From a virus, in IMG/VR virus record IMGVR_UViG_3300021437_000036, positions 1 through 43,008 of that record: 43,008 nucleotides of DNA; one strand, 5' to 3'. The position numbers and the translations under genes are program-made. Numbering within the stretch: position 1 is the stretch's first letter; each line of letters begins with the position of its first letter. Below are positions 1 through 6,717 of this stretch, one piece after another. The notes under the pieces are model-generated. The model was given only the letters and a program-made list of their open reading frames with translations. It searched no databases and had not been told where the DNA came from.

Positions 1-7
1 TTTTTCA

Positions 8-94
8 TCAATTACCTTTTAAAATCGGCCTTCGAGGTCTTCTCGCATCAGTCTGCCCTATCCATTGCAGACAGTCCTCGTTTACGCGGATCAC
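8..94 (-). CDS. 28-residue micro-ORF coupled to the zinc-ribbon gene
   Basis: A GTG start at 94 has an AAAGG ribosome site seven bases upstream. The peptide begins MIRVNEDCLQWIGQTDARR and ends in a basic PILKGN. Its TGA stop overlaps by one base the ATG of the next leftward gene, a typical translational coupling. The same ORF appears again at 42869-42955 because of the terminal overlap. I do not recognise a family. It may be a real small protein or a leader that sets translation of its neighbour. Confidence 0.5.
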   Translation of the reverse strand: MIRVNEDCLQWIGQTDARRPRRPILKGN

Positions 95-105
95 GCGGCC
101 TTTAA

Positions 106-111
106 ATTATA
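106..111 (-). promoter_or_regulatory. Possible -10 box (TATAAT) after the hexamer array
   Basis: A perfect TATAAT reads leftward immediately past the hexanucleotide array. At 17-bp spacing the -35 position falls inside the array and reads TATGGC, a poor match to TTGACA. If it works, it would drive the 28-residue ORF, the zinc-ribbon gene and the DNA polymerase, and the array length would alter the upstream contacts. Confidence 0.3.
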
Positions 112-113
112 TT

Positions 114-269
114 TTAGCCATCGCCAGAGCCATAGCCATAGCCAGAGCCATCGCCATCGCCAGAGCCATAGCCATAGCCAGAGCCATCGCCATCGCCATA
201 GCCAGAGCCATAGCCAGAGCCATCGCCATCGCCATAGCCAGAGCCATCGTTACTAATTACACTTTCCAT
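114..269 (-). CDS. Glycine-rich (D/S/Y)G repeat protein, 51 residues
   Basis: An ATG at 269, inside the last codons of the upstream gene, opens a frame reading MESVISN followed by 22 dipeptides in which Gly alternates with Asp, Ser or Tyr, then TAA directly after the array. AGGCGG lies about nine bases upstream. All Gly codons are GGC. Short Gly-Tyr/Asp/Ser repeat proteins occur in many phages with no established function. The other leftward frame would give an (M/L)A repeat and the rightward frame a His/Ser/Gln/Arg repeat; the Gly frame has the better start context. Expression is inferred, and the array could instead be purely non-coding. Confidence 0.5.
   Translation of the reverse strand: MESVISNDGSGYGDGDGSGYGSGYGDGDGSGYGYGSGDGDGSGYGYGSGDG
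117..248. repeat. Degenerate hexanucleotide tandem array, 22 units
   Basis: Twenty-two uninterrupted 6-bp units of GCCATC, GCCAGA or GCCATA. Only the last two bases vary, so every unit keeps GCCA. The partial second copy at 42978-43008 begins with two GCCATC units where this copy has one, a one-unit length difference. Such arrays change length by slippage. Confidence 0.95.
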
Positions 270-565
270 TCTGGCACCGCCTGGATTGCTTTGACAGCTT
301 CAGGTCTACAAGTAGCAATCTCAAAACCTTGTGGACTTACAATCTCAGTTTTTAAAACTGGCCCACCAAATCTATTATCACCACTTGACGGGCCTGTATT
401 AGCAACTTGAGATAGACTTGCGCCCATCCACTTCCAAAGTCTGCGTGACTCCGACAAAATAACTGTATCGCCTTTGCGTGACAATAAATATCCAGCATGA
501 ACACCGGCCGTATGCGCTCTTACAATAACGTAAGGCTTCTTTGATTTAACTATTTTCTTATTCAT
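257..565 (-). CDS. Small phage protein, DUF6948-like
   Basis: 102 residues; the start is supported by AGGAGAGGGA before ATG. The N-terminal pattern KPYVIVRAHTAGVHAGYL, then a Gly-aspartate turn, an arginine-tryptophan stretch (RRLWKWMGA) and SLSQVA, is one I recognise from a widespread family of unknown function in tailed phages, probably DUF6948; the name is from memory. No catalytic motif is visible. It lies in the leftward early block, eight bases after its upstream neighbour, and its stop lies just before the hexamer array. Its last codons overlap the start of the glycine-rich ORF. Confidence 0.8.
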   Translation of the reverse strand: MNKKIVKSKKPYVIVRAHTAGVHAGYLLSRKGDTVILSESRRLWKWMGASLSQVANTGPSSGDNRFGGPVLKTEIVSPQGFEIATCRPEAVKAIQAVPEWKV

Positions 566-573
566 TCCCTCTC

Positions 574-828
574 CTATTCTCGCATTTGTGGTGCGGTTGT
601 TTCTTTATTTAGATCAGTAATCAATTGATCGGCGTATTTAACGGCATATCCGCTCCACCAATCTATTTTGCCAACTCCGCTTGCATTAGACAAAATACCT
701 TGCAAAGCCATTGCAGCAAAATACTCACGCTTCGTTAAGCCAACCCAACCATGAGTACGATTAAATTCGTCACTCCAAAATCCATTGCCGTTATTACAAT
801 TTATTGGTTCATTTGGTTTTGTTTTCAC
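574..828 (-). CDS. Conserved small phage protein (TKREYFAAMALQG type)
   Basis: 84 residues from a GTG at 828 that overlaps the stop of the upstream gene by four bases. The segment GLTKREYFAAMALQGILSN followed by a helix ending in YADQLITDL is a pattern seen in many small phage early proteins, function unknown. The first 27 residues are Asn/Gly-rich and probably disordered. It is soluble, without membrane segment or metal motif. Overlap with both neighbours suggests a tightly coupled operon. Confidence 0.75.
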   Translation of the reverse strand: MKTKPNEPINCNNGNGFWSDEFNRTHGWVGLTKREYFAAMALQGILSNASGVGKIDWWSGYAVKYADQLITDLNKETTAPQMRE

Positions 829-1373
829 TTCCCATCCCCAGTCTCGCCGAGCTTGGCTAGGGTTATTGATGCCTTAAATTGCATTGATTTTCCATAATTG
901 TCTTTAGCAATAACCTTCAAAGCCTCAACCGCAGTCTGTAGCTTCTTTTCAACCTTATCTATATGAGAGTTAAAGGCATCCTGGCTAATCTTTGCGGCTC
1001 TTTGATAAGAGTCTATGTCAAACTTGAGTCGTTGTATCTCTGGTTGCATCTGCTCAACTCCCCACTTTGTACCAGAGTCGAAGTGCTCAGCTTTAGATTG
1101 ACTCAGCTCAGATTTGAGCCGAGTGACTTCAGCCTGCAACTCTTGGTTGCGAATACGAAGCCCACCGATCTCCATGCACCTACCGTCGCTTGGGTTTTTC
1201 AATGCGGATAATTCGGACATAGCCGCCTTAAAAGCAGCATATTCTACAACATGGTCAAAGTCTGAAATTGTATGCCGACTAGGCTCGTGCACTAAAACTT
1301 CTTGAGTTATATTCTCAGCACCTTTTAAAATCCAAAACTCTCTCACCTTCAAAACTGATTCTGGTAGGGTCAT
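825..1373 (-). CDS. Coiled-coil protein of unknown function
   Basis: 182 residues. The middle and C-terminal parts are rich in Glu, Lys, Gln and Leu with heptad-like spacing (for example RNQELQAEVTRLKSELSQSK and VEKKLQTAVEALKVIA), indicating two coiled-coil stretches. The N-terminal 60 residues look globular. Its ATG overlaps the TGA of the upstream membrane ORF. I do not recognise a family. Its place among early genes suggests a structural or regulatory partner rather than an enzyme. Confidence 0.7.
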   Translation of the reverse strand: MTLPESVLKVREFWILKGAENITQEVLVHEPSRHTISDFDHVVEYAAFKAAMSELSALKNPSDGRCMEIGGLRIRNQELQAEVTRLKSELSQSKAEHFDSGTKWGVEQMQPEIQRLKFDIDSYQRAAKISQDAFNSHIDKVEKKLQTAVEALKVIAKDNYGKSMQFKASITLAKLGETGDGK

Positions 1374-1498
1374 TTTAAACTCCTTTTATGTAAATATTGG
1401 ATCAACTCAATAACTGAGGTTAAAATAAGCCACGGCGGTAATACAAAAAATATAGCAAATATGAACCATGCAAAATAACAAAGAAGCAGGTTACTCAT
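1370..1498 (-). CDS. Small single-pass membrane protein, 42 residues
   Basis: An ATG at 1498 preceded by GAGGTGATAA overlaps the TGA of the upstream gene, and its own TGA overlaps the next ATG, so it is locked into the operon at both ends. The product starts MSNLLLCYFAWFIFAIFFV, a long aromatic hydrophobic segment broken by a PP pair, then ILTSVIELIQYLHKRSLK with a basic end. That predicts one or two membrane passes with the C-terminus in the cytoplasm. Function unknown; a holin-like or superinfection role is possible, but nothing in the sequence shows it. Confidence 0.6.
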   Translation of the reverse strand: MSNLLLCYFAWFIFAIFFVLPPWLILTSVIELIQYLHKRSLK

Positions 1499-1707
1499 TT
1501 ATCACCTCTGTATTCTTTGATTGCTTGTCTTGCTATTTGATATGCGAACACAGTGCCTAACTCAATTTTCTCCAAAGCCTCCAGCAACTTCTTTGACTTG
1601 GCTTGCTCTTGCTCTAGTGCTGAACTGACGTGAAAGAAATCTCTTGATAGCTTGGCGCAATCTTTACTAAGTCCGCATCTTTGAATTTCATAATTCTGCT
1701 CGCTCAT
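1495..1707 (-). CDS. Small helical protein, 70 residues
   Basis: Mostly helical and charged, with a Lys/Glu-rich central helix (EQEQAKSKKLLEALEKIE). Two cysteines lie near the N-terminus. No family recognised. It overlaps four bases with the gene upstream and three with the membrane ORF downstream, so it belongs to the same polycistronic unit. Confidence 0.65.
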   Translation of the reverse strand: MSEQNYEIQRCGLSKDCAKLSRDFFHVSSALEQEQAKSKKLLEALEKIELGTVFAYQIARQAIKEYRGDK

Positions 1708-2000
1708 TCCACCACCTCAGTCATTACCACCTTGAAGCGTTTGCCTACAGTTTGCTGTAATGCAGTTCCAATATCTTTACCTGTAGGATAGATAGGACCA
1801 AATGAAGGTAGTTGTTCCATAGTAGCCTCAAAATCCAACTTCAATGGCTCGTGGTAGTGGGACCATTCTTTAGGTCTATCGAAACAATAACCAATGCTAA
1901 TTTTACCATCTATAAATCCAGCTACACAACCATCGTCGTGAACAACCTTCCCACCCTCTGCCAAGTGCTTGTATATCTCTTGCTGTGTTTTGAATGCCAT
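1704..2000 (-). CDS. Hypothetical early protein, 98 residues
   Basis: The start is supported by AAGGAC before ATG. The N-terminal half carries a short module, KTQQEIYKHLAEGGKVVHD, followed by a beta-rich GFIDGKISIGY and a tryptophan-containing segment. This resembles small phage proteins that begin with a 'the box is checked by input value' type strand-helix motif, but I cannot assign a family. The end VVMTEVVE overlaps the next gene by four bases. Soluble, no catalytic motif seen. Confidence 0.65.
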   Translation of the reverse strand: MAFKTQQEIYKHLAEGGKVVHDDGCVAGFIDGKISIGYCFDRPKEWSHYHEPLKLDFEATMEQLPSFGPIYPTGKDIGTALQQTVGKRFKVVMTEVVE

Positions 2001-2001
2001 T

Positions 2002-2715
2002 TTATTGTCCTTCCAAAACTTCGTATTGGAAATTCCAGCCTACGGCTTCGGCTCCAAAACGAGAAAATTTAATCTTCTTTAACCATCTCTTAGTGCCTCC
2101 GTCCCACCTAAAACCCTTGGACGAAGCTTTCTCTCTATTATCGTAATTTACTATAGCCTGCACAGTTAGCGTTGGCTCGCTCGCATAATTAACCACTTCC
2201 TGGTAATCAAAAAGGGAAAATAGTTTAATACAAGAGTAAACGTCTGCCATCGCAGAGTGAGGAAAAGGGTTAGCATACCCCATGTCGCTGAGAAGGTGTG
2301 TAAGTTTGTTGCAGTTCTTTTCGTCTTTGAATGGTAAGTCGACACGGGTATCAATAATAGGTAAATTAAGAGATTTTGCATAAATGTCAAAATATCCACC
2401 AATGCGCTTAAGAATAGGATAGTCGTAGCCAGCGGCATTATGGCCACACACAAAACTAATATCTCTATCACACGCTGTAGAAAATAAGTGCATTGCCGAT
2501 AGAACAGGGATTCCGTTTTCATCTAACATCTCCTTCGTAATACCAGTAAGGGCAGTAACTACTTCTGGGATCTCCCCATCAACTCTAACCAAAGTGCTGT
2601 GTGCTTCTACAATGCGCTTTTTTGGCGCATCATAGATTGCATAAGCTAGCTCTGTAATCTCGCAAGTGTTGATGTCAAGCCCCGTAGTTTCTAAGTCGAA
2701 AAATAATATACGCAT
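2002..2715 (-). CDS. DEDDh 3'-5' exonuclease (DnaQ-like)
   Basis: 237 residues. ExoI is FFDLETTGL with Asp7 and Glu9; ExoII is within CGHNAAGYDYP; ExoIII is HSAMADVY with the His and Asp of the DEDDh class. This is a metal-dependent exonuclease that removes 3' nucleotides from DNA or RNA. Residues after about 180 form a C-terminal extension with KGFRWDGGTKRWLKKI, a basic aromatic motif that occurs at the end of several phage exonucleases and probably binds nucleic acid. The polymerase at 40818 has its own exonuclease residues, so this enzyme likely serves recombination, repair or host DNA breakdown. It lies next to the SSB-like gene. Confidence 0.92.
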   Translation of the reverse strand: MRILFFDLETTGLDINTCEITELAYAIYDAPKKRIVEAHSTLVRVDGEIPEVVTALTGITKEMLDENGIPVLSAMHLFSTACDRDISFVCGHNAAGYDYPILKRIGGYFDIYAKSLNLPIIDTRVDLPFKDEKNCNKLTHLLSDMGYANPFPHSAMADVYSCIKLFSLFDYQEVVNYASEPTLTVQAIVNYDNREKASSKGFRWDGGTKRWLKKIKFSRFGAEAVGWNFQYEVLEGQ

Positions 2716-2736
2716 TCCTGCCCCTACTGTTAAAAA

Positions 2737-3513
2737 TTAAAATGGTACTGAATCAGACTCGTCTACCTTCACTCCAGATCCAGCAGTAACAGTCTTCGAC
2801 CACGTTTTAAGCAAGTCAAGCTCAGATGCTTGTGACTCGCGAGAAAGTGGAAGGCCAGTTTCGATGTCCATAGTAAACTCATACCATTTAGCTGAAGCAT
2901 TTGACTCTTGAATAGACTTCAAAAATACGGGCTTATAGTACGGGTTCTTTTTAAGCATCTGCGCCTTAGTCATAAAGTTCGTAAGGATCTTACCAGTCTT
3001 AAAAGACGTTGAAGAAAACCGGATAACCATTGGCAAAGCCGCAGGGTTTAACAGGTCACTCTCAAGCATGATGTAGGCATTAATAGCTTGGACACGCTTT
3101 ACTTTAATTGGCATATTCTTCTCATCAAGCTCTTCACCTTCCCACGCTTGTCCAGCGTTAGCTGGAGTGAACGGCTCAATACGTAAAAACTTATTATCAT
3201 TTGTTACGTCATAAATAGCCCACGTTTTAAACGTAGATAGAATATGGATTTTAACTTCTTCGTTTCTAGCGCAAACGATTTCCCCAGTGATTGAGTTAAC
3301 AATATCTCCTGGCTTTACCTGCGCTCCTGTTACAGGGCACTTAGCTTCGTCCTGAACAAAGTGAGTCATGCTCTGAGCAAGGAGTAATTTAGGGATCAAA
3401 ATATCCTTGCTATCTACTCCTGCAAAAAGACTCGCATCAAAGTCCGGGTCTTCTTGGATGTCCATTAATGAGTTAGTAACTTTTTTTACTAAACCTTTTA
3501 CTGCTTCTGTCAT
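2737..3513 (-). CDS. Single-stranded DNA-binding-like protein with acidic VPF tail
   Basis: 258 residues, start supported by AAGGAAGT before ATG. The C-terminus reads VKVDESDSVPF: an acidic run ending in Pro-Phe, as in the protein-recruiting tail of bacterial SSB (usually DDDIPF) and several phage SSB proteins. The body has scattered aromatic residues, basic patches (KVKRVQAIN, KAQMLKKNPYYK) and a likely CPVTGAQV turn. No classical OB-fold signature can be confirmed by eye. Position among helicase, exonuclease and coiled-coil genes fits replication or recombination. SSB is inferred mainly from the tail and context. Confidence 0.65.
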   Translation of the reverse strand: MTEAVKGLVKKVTNSLMDIQEDPDFDASLFAGVDSKDILIPKLLLAQSMTHFVQDEAKCPVTGAQVKPGDIVNSITGEIVCARNEEVKIHILSTFKTWAIYDVTNDNKFLRIEPFTPANAGQAWEGEELDEKNMPIKVKRVQAINAYIMLESDLLNPAALPMVIRFSSTSFKTGKILTNFMTKAQMLKKNPYYKPVFLKSIQESNASAKWYEFTMDIETGLPLSRESQASELDLLKTWSKTVTAGSGVKVDESDSVPF

Positions 3514-3525
3514 ACTTCCTTCTTT

Positions 3526-3954
3526 CTATTTTGCTGCTCTGAACGAGAGCGTTTTGTTAAATTTTGGCTCACCTAATCCAGGAATCTTAAAATCGTCCAC
3601 GCCGCTTTCAGCGGCTTTTTCAATTTCAATTCTGTAAAGGGAGTTAAGAGACTGACTGTGAACAGTGGCGTAAGTTTCAAATAGCCCTTGCTCAGTCAGC
3701 CATGTAAAAAATGCAGCCTTATCTTCTGGTGCATTTGGAACATTAACAGACATACGGGTAGTCACTGAGTAACTGCCTGCTTTTCCTTTGTAACCTTCAA
3801 GGCCTGCGGCCTCAAGTGTTGCAATAAACTTCTGCTCTAATGATGTTTTTTCTTTGTTGAGTTCTGTTGAGCGGGATTCCAGCTCTTTGATTTGCACCCG
3901 TAGGTCATAGATACGGTCGGCCAATTCATTCACTTCTTTAAACGATTCACTCAT
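3526..3954 (-). CDS. Coiled-coil replication-module protein, 142 residues
   Basis: I place the start at the ATG at 3954 because AAGGAG lies seven bases before it; the open frame runs 15 codons further. Residues 1-50 form a coiled coil (ELADRIYDLRVQIKELES onward). The C-terminal half is a compact domain ending in DDFKIPGLGEPKFNKTLSF. That layout, with an IPGL motif near the end, occurs in unnamed phage proteins next to SSB and helicase genes. It may act as a partner of the SSB-like protein or helicase. Function unknown. Confidence 0.75.
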   Translation of the reverse strand: MSESFKEVNELADRIYDLRVQIKELESRSTELNKEKTSLEQKFIATLEAAGLEGYKGKAGSYSVTTRMSVNVPNAPEDKAAFFTWLTEQGLFETYATVHSQSLNSLYRIEIEKAAESGVDDFKIPGLGEPKFNKTLSFRAAK

Positions 3955-3991
3955 AGCAATCTCCTTTTGATGCTTTGTATTCGTTGACTCT

Positions 3992-5431
3992 TTAAACACT
4001 TAAACTGCGTAGCACTTCGTCGGCTACGTTACCCTTTCGTTCTAACGCCGACATAATGACTTCGTCAACAGTATTTTTCATCACTAGGTTTATATGCGTC
4101 ACAGACTTGTGGATGTCGCTTCCACCCCTATAGTTTCGGGCTTCAGATTGGAGGTAAGATCCAAGAGAGAAATCGCGGCTGAAGTAAATGCTATAGCTAG
4201 AGCTAATAAGATTAATGCCTTCTCCTGCTGATTTCGGATGGCCGATAAACACGCGGCACTTAGGATCATTATTAAACTCATCGACAAAAGCAAACCGATC
4301 ACTAGACCCAATTTCACCGTGCACCTCCACATATTTTATTTTTAATTTATCGCATACTTTTTTAATCGTTACGTAATCCTGCTTAAACACCGCCCACACA
4401 ATTACCTTATGGTTTGGAGCAAGCTCCTCAAGCAAATCAAACAAAGCGTCTTGCTTCGGGTTTTTATCAAGCATCATCTCTGACCCATCATCACTCTTCA
4501 TGAAGCCACTTACGATCTGCTGAAGCCTAATCATCTTAGTGATCGCAAGCTCTGCAACAACAGCTTTTTCTTTATAGAAAGTGATGAAGTTTTCCTTCAT
4601 CGATTCGTAGTGCTTCTCTTGCTCAGGAGTCATATCTAAGTAAACATTTTTCTTCACAAGTGGTGGAAGGTCTAAGCACTCAGCCTTTAGTGCGGATTGT
4701 GCAATGGTAGCAATCTTTTCATTGATCGCATCAAGTGCAGACTTCCTAATAGTCCAATTAGGAAAGTAGCAGTGCCTTGGCATATTTCTATTCTTGTCTT
4801 CAAAGTACATATTCTTAAACACAAAAAAGTTCTTTCCAAAAGTAGCCCCTCCATCAAGCACTCTAAACTGCCAGAAAATATCCATCGCAGAGTTTAGAAT
4901 CGGGGTGCCAGTCAAGCCTATCTTGTACTTAGTAGTATCAGCGAGAGGAATTAAAGCCTTCGTTCTCTTAGAGTTAGCTTTCACTCTGTGTAGCTCATCA
5001 AGAATCATTACCTGTGGGTTCCACACTTTTATGTGCTCCATTAGTTCATTCATAAGTAGTGACTCATAGTTCGTGATGAACACGTGAGGCATCTGGATAT
5101 AAACTCCGTTTGCTCTATCGTAGGTGAGACCCTTCTCGTAGAAAGTCTTTGCCCTTTTTTTGCCTGGGCCAATAAGTTCGGTGACTATTTCTTCTGGTAT
5201 CTCCGAATACTTTGCAATCTCCCGCTTCCAGTTGTTGATAACAATTGGAGGGCACAGGATAAGAGTGCGAAGCACTGACCCTTCATCTCGGAACTTGTTG
5301 TAGAGTACGTTAATCGCGGTTCGGGTTTTTCCACAGCCTGGTTCGTAAAAGAACCCAACCGAAGGCTTACCCTCTGCAAAATCAATTCCCTTTTTTTGAT
5401 GCGACCATAGTGGCGCAAGAATGTCTGACAT
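3992..5431 (-). CDS. SNF2/DEAD-type superfamily 2 helicase
   Basis: 479 residues. Motif I is EPGCGKTRT (residues 30-38), motif II is LDELH (144-148), motif III is TGTP (174-177), and the C-terminal RecA-like lobe has FIGHPKSAGEGINL and SEARNYRGG (motifs V and VI). It is a DNA-dependent ATPase of the SNF2 group common in phages, possibly moving protein or remodelling forks and recombination intermediates. It sits between the HExxH gene and the coiled-coil gene. Its ribosome site is the 3' arm of a perfect hairpin, so translation may be controlled. Confidence 0.92.
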   Translation of the reverse strand: MSDILAPLWSHQKKGIDFAEGKPSVGFFYEPGCGKTRTAINVLYNKFRDEGSVLRTLILCPPIVINNWKREIAKYSEIPEEIVTELIGPGKKRAKTFYEKGLTYDRANGVYIQMPHVFITNYESLLMNELMEHIKVWNPQVMILDELHRVKANSKRTKALIPLADTTKYKIGLTGTPILNSAMDIFWQFRVLDGGATFGKNFFVFKNMYFEDKNRNMPRHCYFPNWTIRKSALDAINEKIATIAQSALKAECLDLPPLVKKNVYLDMTPEQEKHYESMKENFITFYKEKAVVAELAITKMIRLQQIVSGFMKSDDGSEMMLDKNPKQDALFDLLEELAPNHKVIVWAVFKQDYVTIKKVCDKLKIKYVEVHGEIGSSDRFAFVDEFNNDPKCRVFIGHPKSAGEGINLISSSYSIYFSRDFSLGSYLQSEARNYRGGSDIHKSVTHINLVMKNTVDEVIMSALERKGNVADEVLRSLSV

Positions 5432-5436
5432 TTTAC

Positions 5437-5459
5437 CTCCTGCTTTCTAAAAGCAGGAG
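5437..5459 (-). promoter_or_regulatory. Ribosome-site-sequestering hairpin before the helicase gene
   Basis: On the leftward mRNA, CTCCTGCTTT pairs perfectly over ten bases with AAAGCAGGAG across a three-base loop (TAG). The 3' arm plus the next G is AGGAGG, the Shine-Dalgarno of the helicase gene, whose ATG follows after GTAAA. No U-run follows, so it is not a terminator. The fold would hide the ribosome site unless melted by protein, temperature or ribosomes finishing the upstream gene. Confidence 0.75.
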
Positions 5460-5465
5460 AGCAGC

Positions 5466-5753
5466 TTATGGCCGTTTTTTCAAGGTAAAGTTTTCGCTCA
5501 CTGCGACAGCAATCCCTTCAACAATAAGCTCTTCAAGCTCCCGTGGGATTCTGGCCTGGGCTAATATACGGTGGAAAACAATGTGACCTAACTCATGGAT
5601 AATAGTCTCGTCTAGCTTCTGCCCCTTAAGGCCAGCATCTATAGTAATTTTGTATTCGTCACCCATTTCAGCAAGGGCATAGTTACCTGTGCAGTGAGCA
5701 TAATCCTTAATTTTCTTGACAGCGACCTCTTTACCGAAGACTTTCCATGCCAT
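5466..5753 (-). CDS. Small HExxH (zinc metallopeptidase-like) protein
   Basis: 95 residues. IIHELGHIVFH contains HExxH (His53-His57); Glu79 in ELIVEGIA could be the third zinc ligand as in gluzincins. It resembles the catalytic core of IrrE/ImmA-like peptidases but lacks a visible DNA-binding or sensor part. Such proteins are common in phages and could cleave a host regulator, or the metal site may be structural. The start is supported by GGAGA before ATG, two bases after the HNH gene stop. Confidence 0.7.
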   Translation of the reverse strand: MAWKVFGKEVAVKKIKDYAHCTGNYALAEMGDEYKITIDAGLKGQKLDETIIHELGHIVFHRILAQARIPRELEELIVEGIAVAVSENFTLKKRP

Positions 5754-5755
5754 GA

Positions 5756-6121
5756 TTATTCTCCGTGGTTTAAAATTTTTGATATGTGTGATTTTAATTC
5801 TTCTACCGTTAGCGAGCTTTTCAATTGATTACATCGCATACAACAGGGCTTGCAATTCCACATCTCGTAACCCTCTGTATTGTCAATTCTATCTATCCCA
5901 TTATAATGATATGAACCGCACTGTTTATTCGTTGCCCAAGCGGTCTGCGAAGGCGGGTCGCCACAAAGGTAGCAACAGCCCCTTGTCAGTTTTCTAAATT
6001 CCTTTTTGGTTAAATCAAACGATACTCCACGCCGTCTAGCCGAATGCCTATACTTTGCGTATAGAGAGTTGAAAGCTGCCTGACCTCTGCGTAATTTTGA
6101 AGCACGTGGGCGTTTCTGCAT
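5756..6121 (-). CDS. HNH nuclease (zinc-type)
   Basis: 121 residues. CCYLCG with a later CKPCCMRCN gives two CxxC-type zinc knuckles around the core YNGIDRIDNTEGYE, followed by QLKSSLTVEEL. This is the typical HNH/endonuclease VII-like layout of small phage nucleases. The N-terminus is strongly basic (RPRASKLRRG). It could be a free-standing homing nuclease, a packaging helper or a DNA-degrading enzyme. It is the first gene after the terminator at 6143-6162; its ribosome site (GTGGGAT) is weak. Confidence 0.88.
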   Translation of the reverse strand: MQKRPRASKLRRGQAAFNSLYAKYRHSARRRGVSFDLTKKEFRKLTRGCCYLCGDPPSQTAWATNKQCGSYHYNGIDRIDNTEGYEMWNCKPCCMRCNQLKSSLTVEELKSHISKILNHGE

Positions 6122-6142
6122 ATCCCACTATAAAAGTAAAAA

Positions 6143-6162
6143 GGCCAGTATTGCTACTGGCC
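6143..6162 (-). terminator. Rho-independent terminator, leftward
   Basis: GGCCAGTA pairs with TACTGGCC across GCAA on the leftward RNA, followed by TTTTTACTTTT. The stop codon of the gene at 6154-6471 lies inside the stem. It closes the unit that starts at 8012. A TATAGT just beyond it (about 6127-6132) could be a weak -10 for the next unit, without a clear -35. Confidence 0.85.
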
Positions 6163-6471
6163 CTCGGTGTCGATCCCTAAAAACTTCCGTGTTTCTTCTT
6201 CTGACAGTACCTTTTTTCTGTACTTAAGTCTAGAGTTCAAAATAGTGCTATAGTTTTCCTTGTTTATTGCCAAAAGGGAGCTCAAACACTTCTGCATTTC
6301 TTGGTGCTGGAGCAGGGTCTGTTGGAGCCACTGCTGCCTTTGGGACTCTCCTAGGCTTTCGTCTTTCAATTTGCTCAAGTTTAGCTCTATCAGTGATTGG
6401 CACACTTCGATTTGTGTAAAGAGTTTTCTCACTGTTGTTGTAGTTCCTTCTACGTCTTCCTGCCAATTCAT
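6154..6471 (-). CDS. Helical protein overlapping the preceding ORF
   Basis: 105 residues from an ATG at 6471 with AGAGAGG six bases before it. Long amphipathic helices (FTQIEVCQSLIELNLSKL and later QQTLLQHQEMQKCLSSLL) and a final LSEEETRKFLGID are visible. It shares 224 bases with the ORF at 6248-6637 in another frame of the same strand. Its strong ribosome site and the terminator placed exactly at its stop argue that it is real. No family recognised. Confidence 0.65.
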   Translation of the reverse strand: MNWQEDVEGTTTTVRKLFTQIEVCQSLIELNLSKLKDESLGESQRQQWLQQTLLQHQEMQKCLSSLLAINKENYSTILNSRLKYRKKVLSEEETRKFLGIDTEGQ

Positions 6472-6637
6472 GATAAGCCTCTCTGGTTCGGGGGTCGTTA
6501 CCTAATAACCACCTAAAAGAGTTTCTATATCCAGTCTTGCACCTGTTAAACCCAGCCTTATAAAGTGATACCTGAAGGCTCCATCCTTCATGGTAATACA
6601 CTAGAAAGATATCGAACATATTTGGGTGCTTTTGCAA
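6248..6637 (-). CDS. Possible helix-turn-helix protein, start uncertain
   Basis: 129 residues if started at TTG 6637. The first 65 residues (YYHEGWSLQVSLYKAGFNR, then FRWLLGNDPRTREAYHELAG) look like a helix-turn-helix region as in small-terminase-like or regulatory proteins; the rest is basic and Pro/Ala-rich. The frame stays open upstream to about 6724 with protein-like content (RHPDYICPYYFYKAEK) but no ATG, GTG or TTG near a good ribosome site. The true start may be a rare ATT, or translation may be coupled to the ORF ending at 6718. Confidence 0.5.
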   Translation of the reverse strand: MQKHPNMFDIFLVYYHEGWSLQVSLYKAGFNRCKTGYRNSFRWLLGNDPRTREAYHELAGRRRRNYNNSEKTLYTNRSVPITDRAKLEQIERRKPRRVPKAAVAPTDPAPAPRNAEVFELPFGNKQGKL

Positions 6638-6717
6638 AACAAACTCAAACTGCTCATCCGAAGGCTTTTCAGCCTTGTAAAAGTAATAGGGGCAAATATA
6701 GTCCGGGTGCCTAAAAT

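Larger units (their letters stand above)
1..147. repeat. Terminal overlap, copy 1 (circular junction)
   Basis: Bases 1-126 are identical to 42862-42987. After that the two copies differ by one extra 6-bp unit in the end copy, then agree again. This is how an assembler leaves a circular or circularly permuted genome, giving a unit of about 42,861 bp. It could also be a true short terminal repeat. The leftward genes run straight through the junction, which favours a continuous circle map. Confidence 0.9.

Noticed and set aside
107-247. Leftward (M/L)A repeat ORF of 46 residues
   Set aside because: Same array in the frame following the DUF6948-like gene stop. It has no good ribosome site; the Gly-rich frame is better placed, although stop read-through into this frame cannot be excluded.
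65-256. Rightward ORF of His/Ser/Gln/Arg repeats
   Set aside because: It is the array read on the other strand, has no rightward promoter or ribosome site, and opposes all neighbouring genes.
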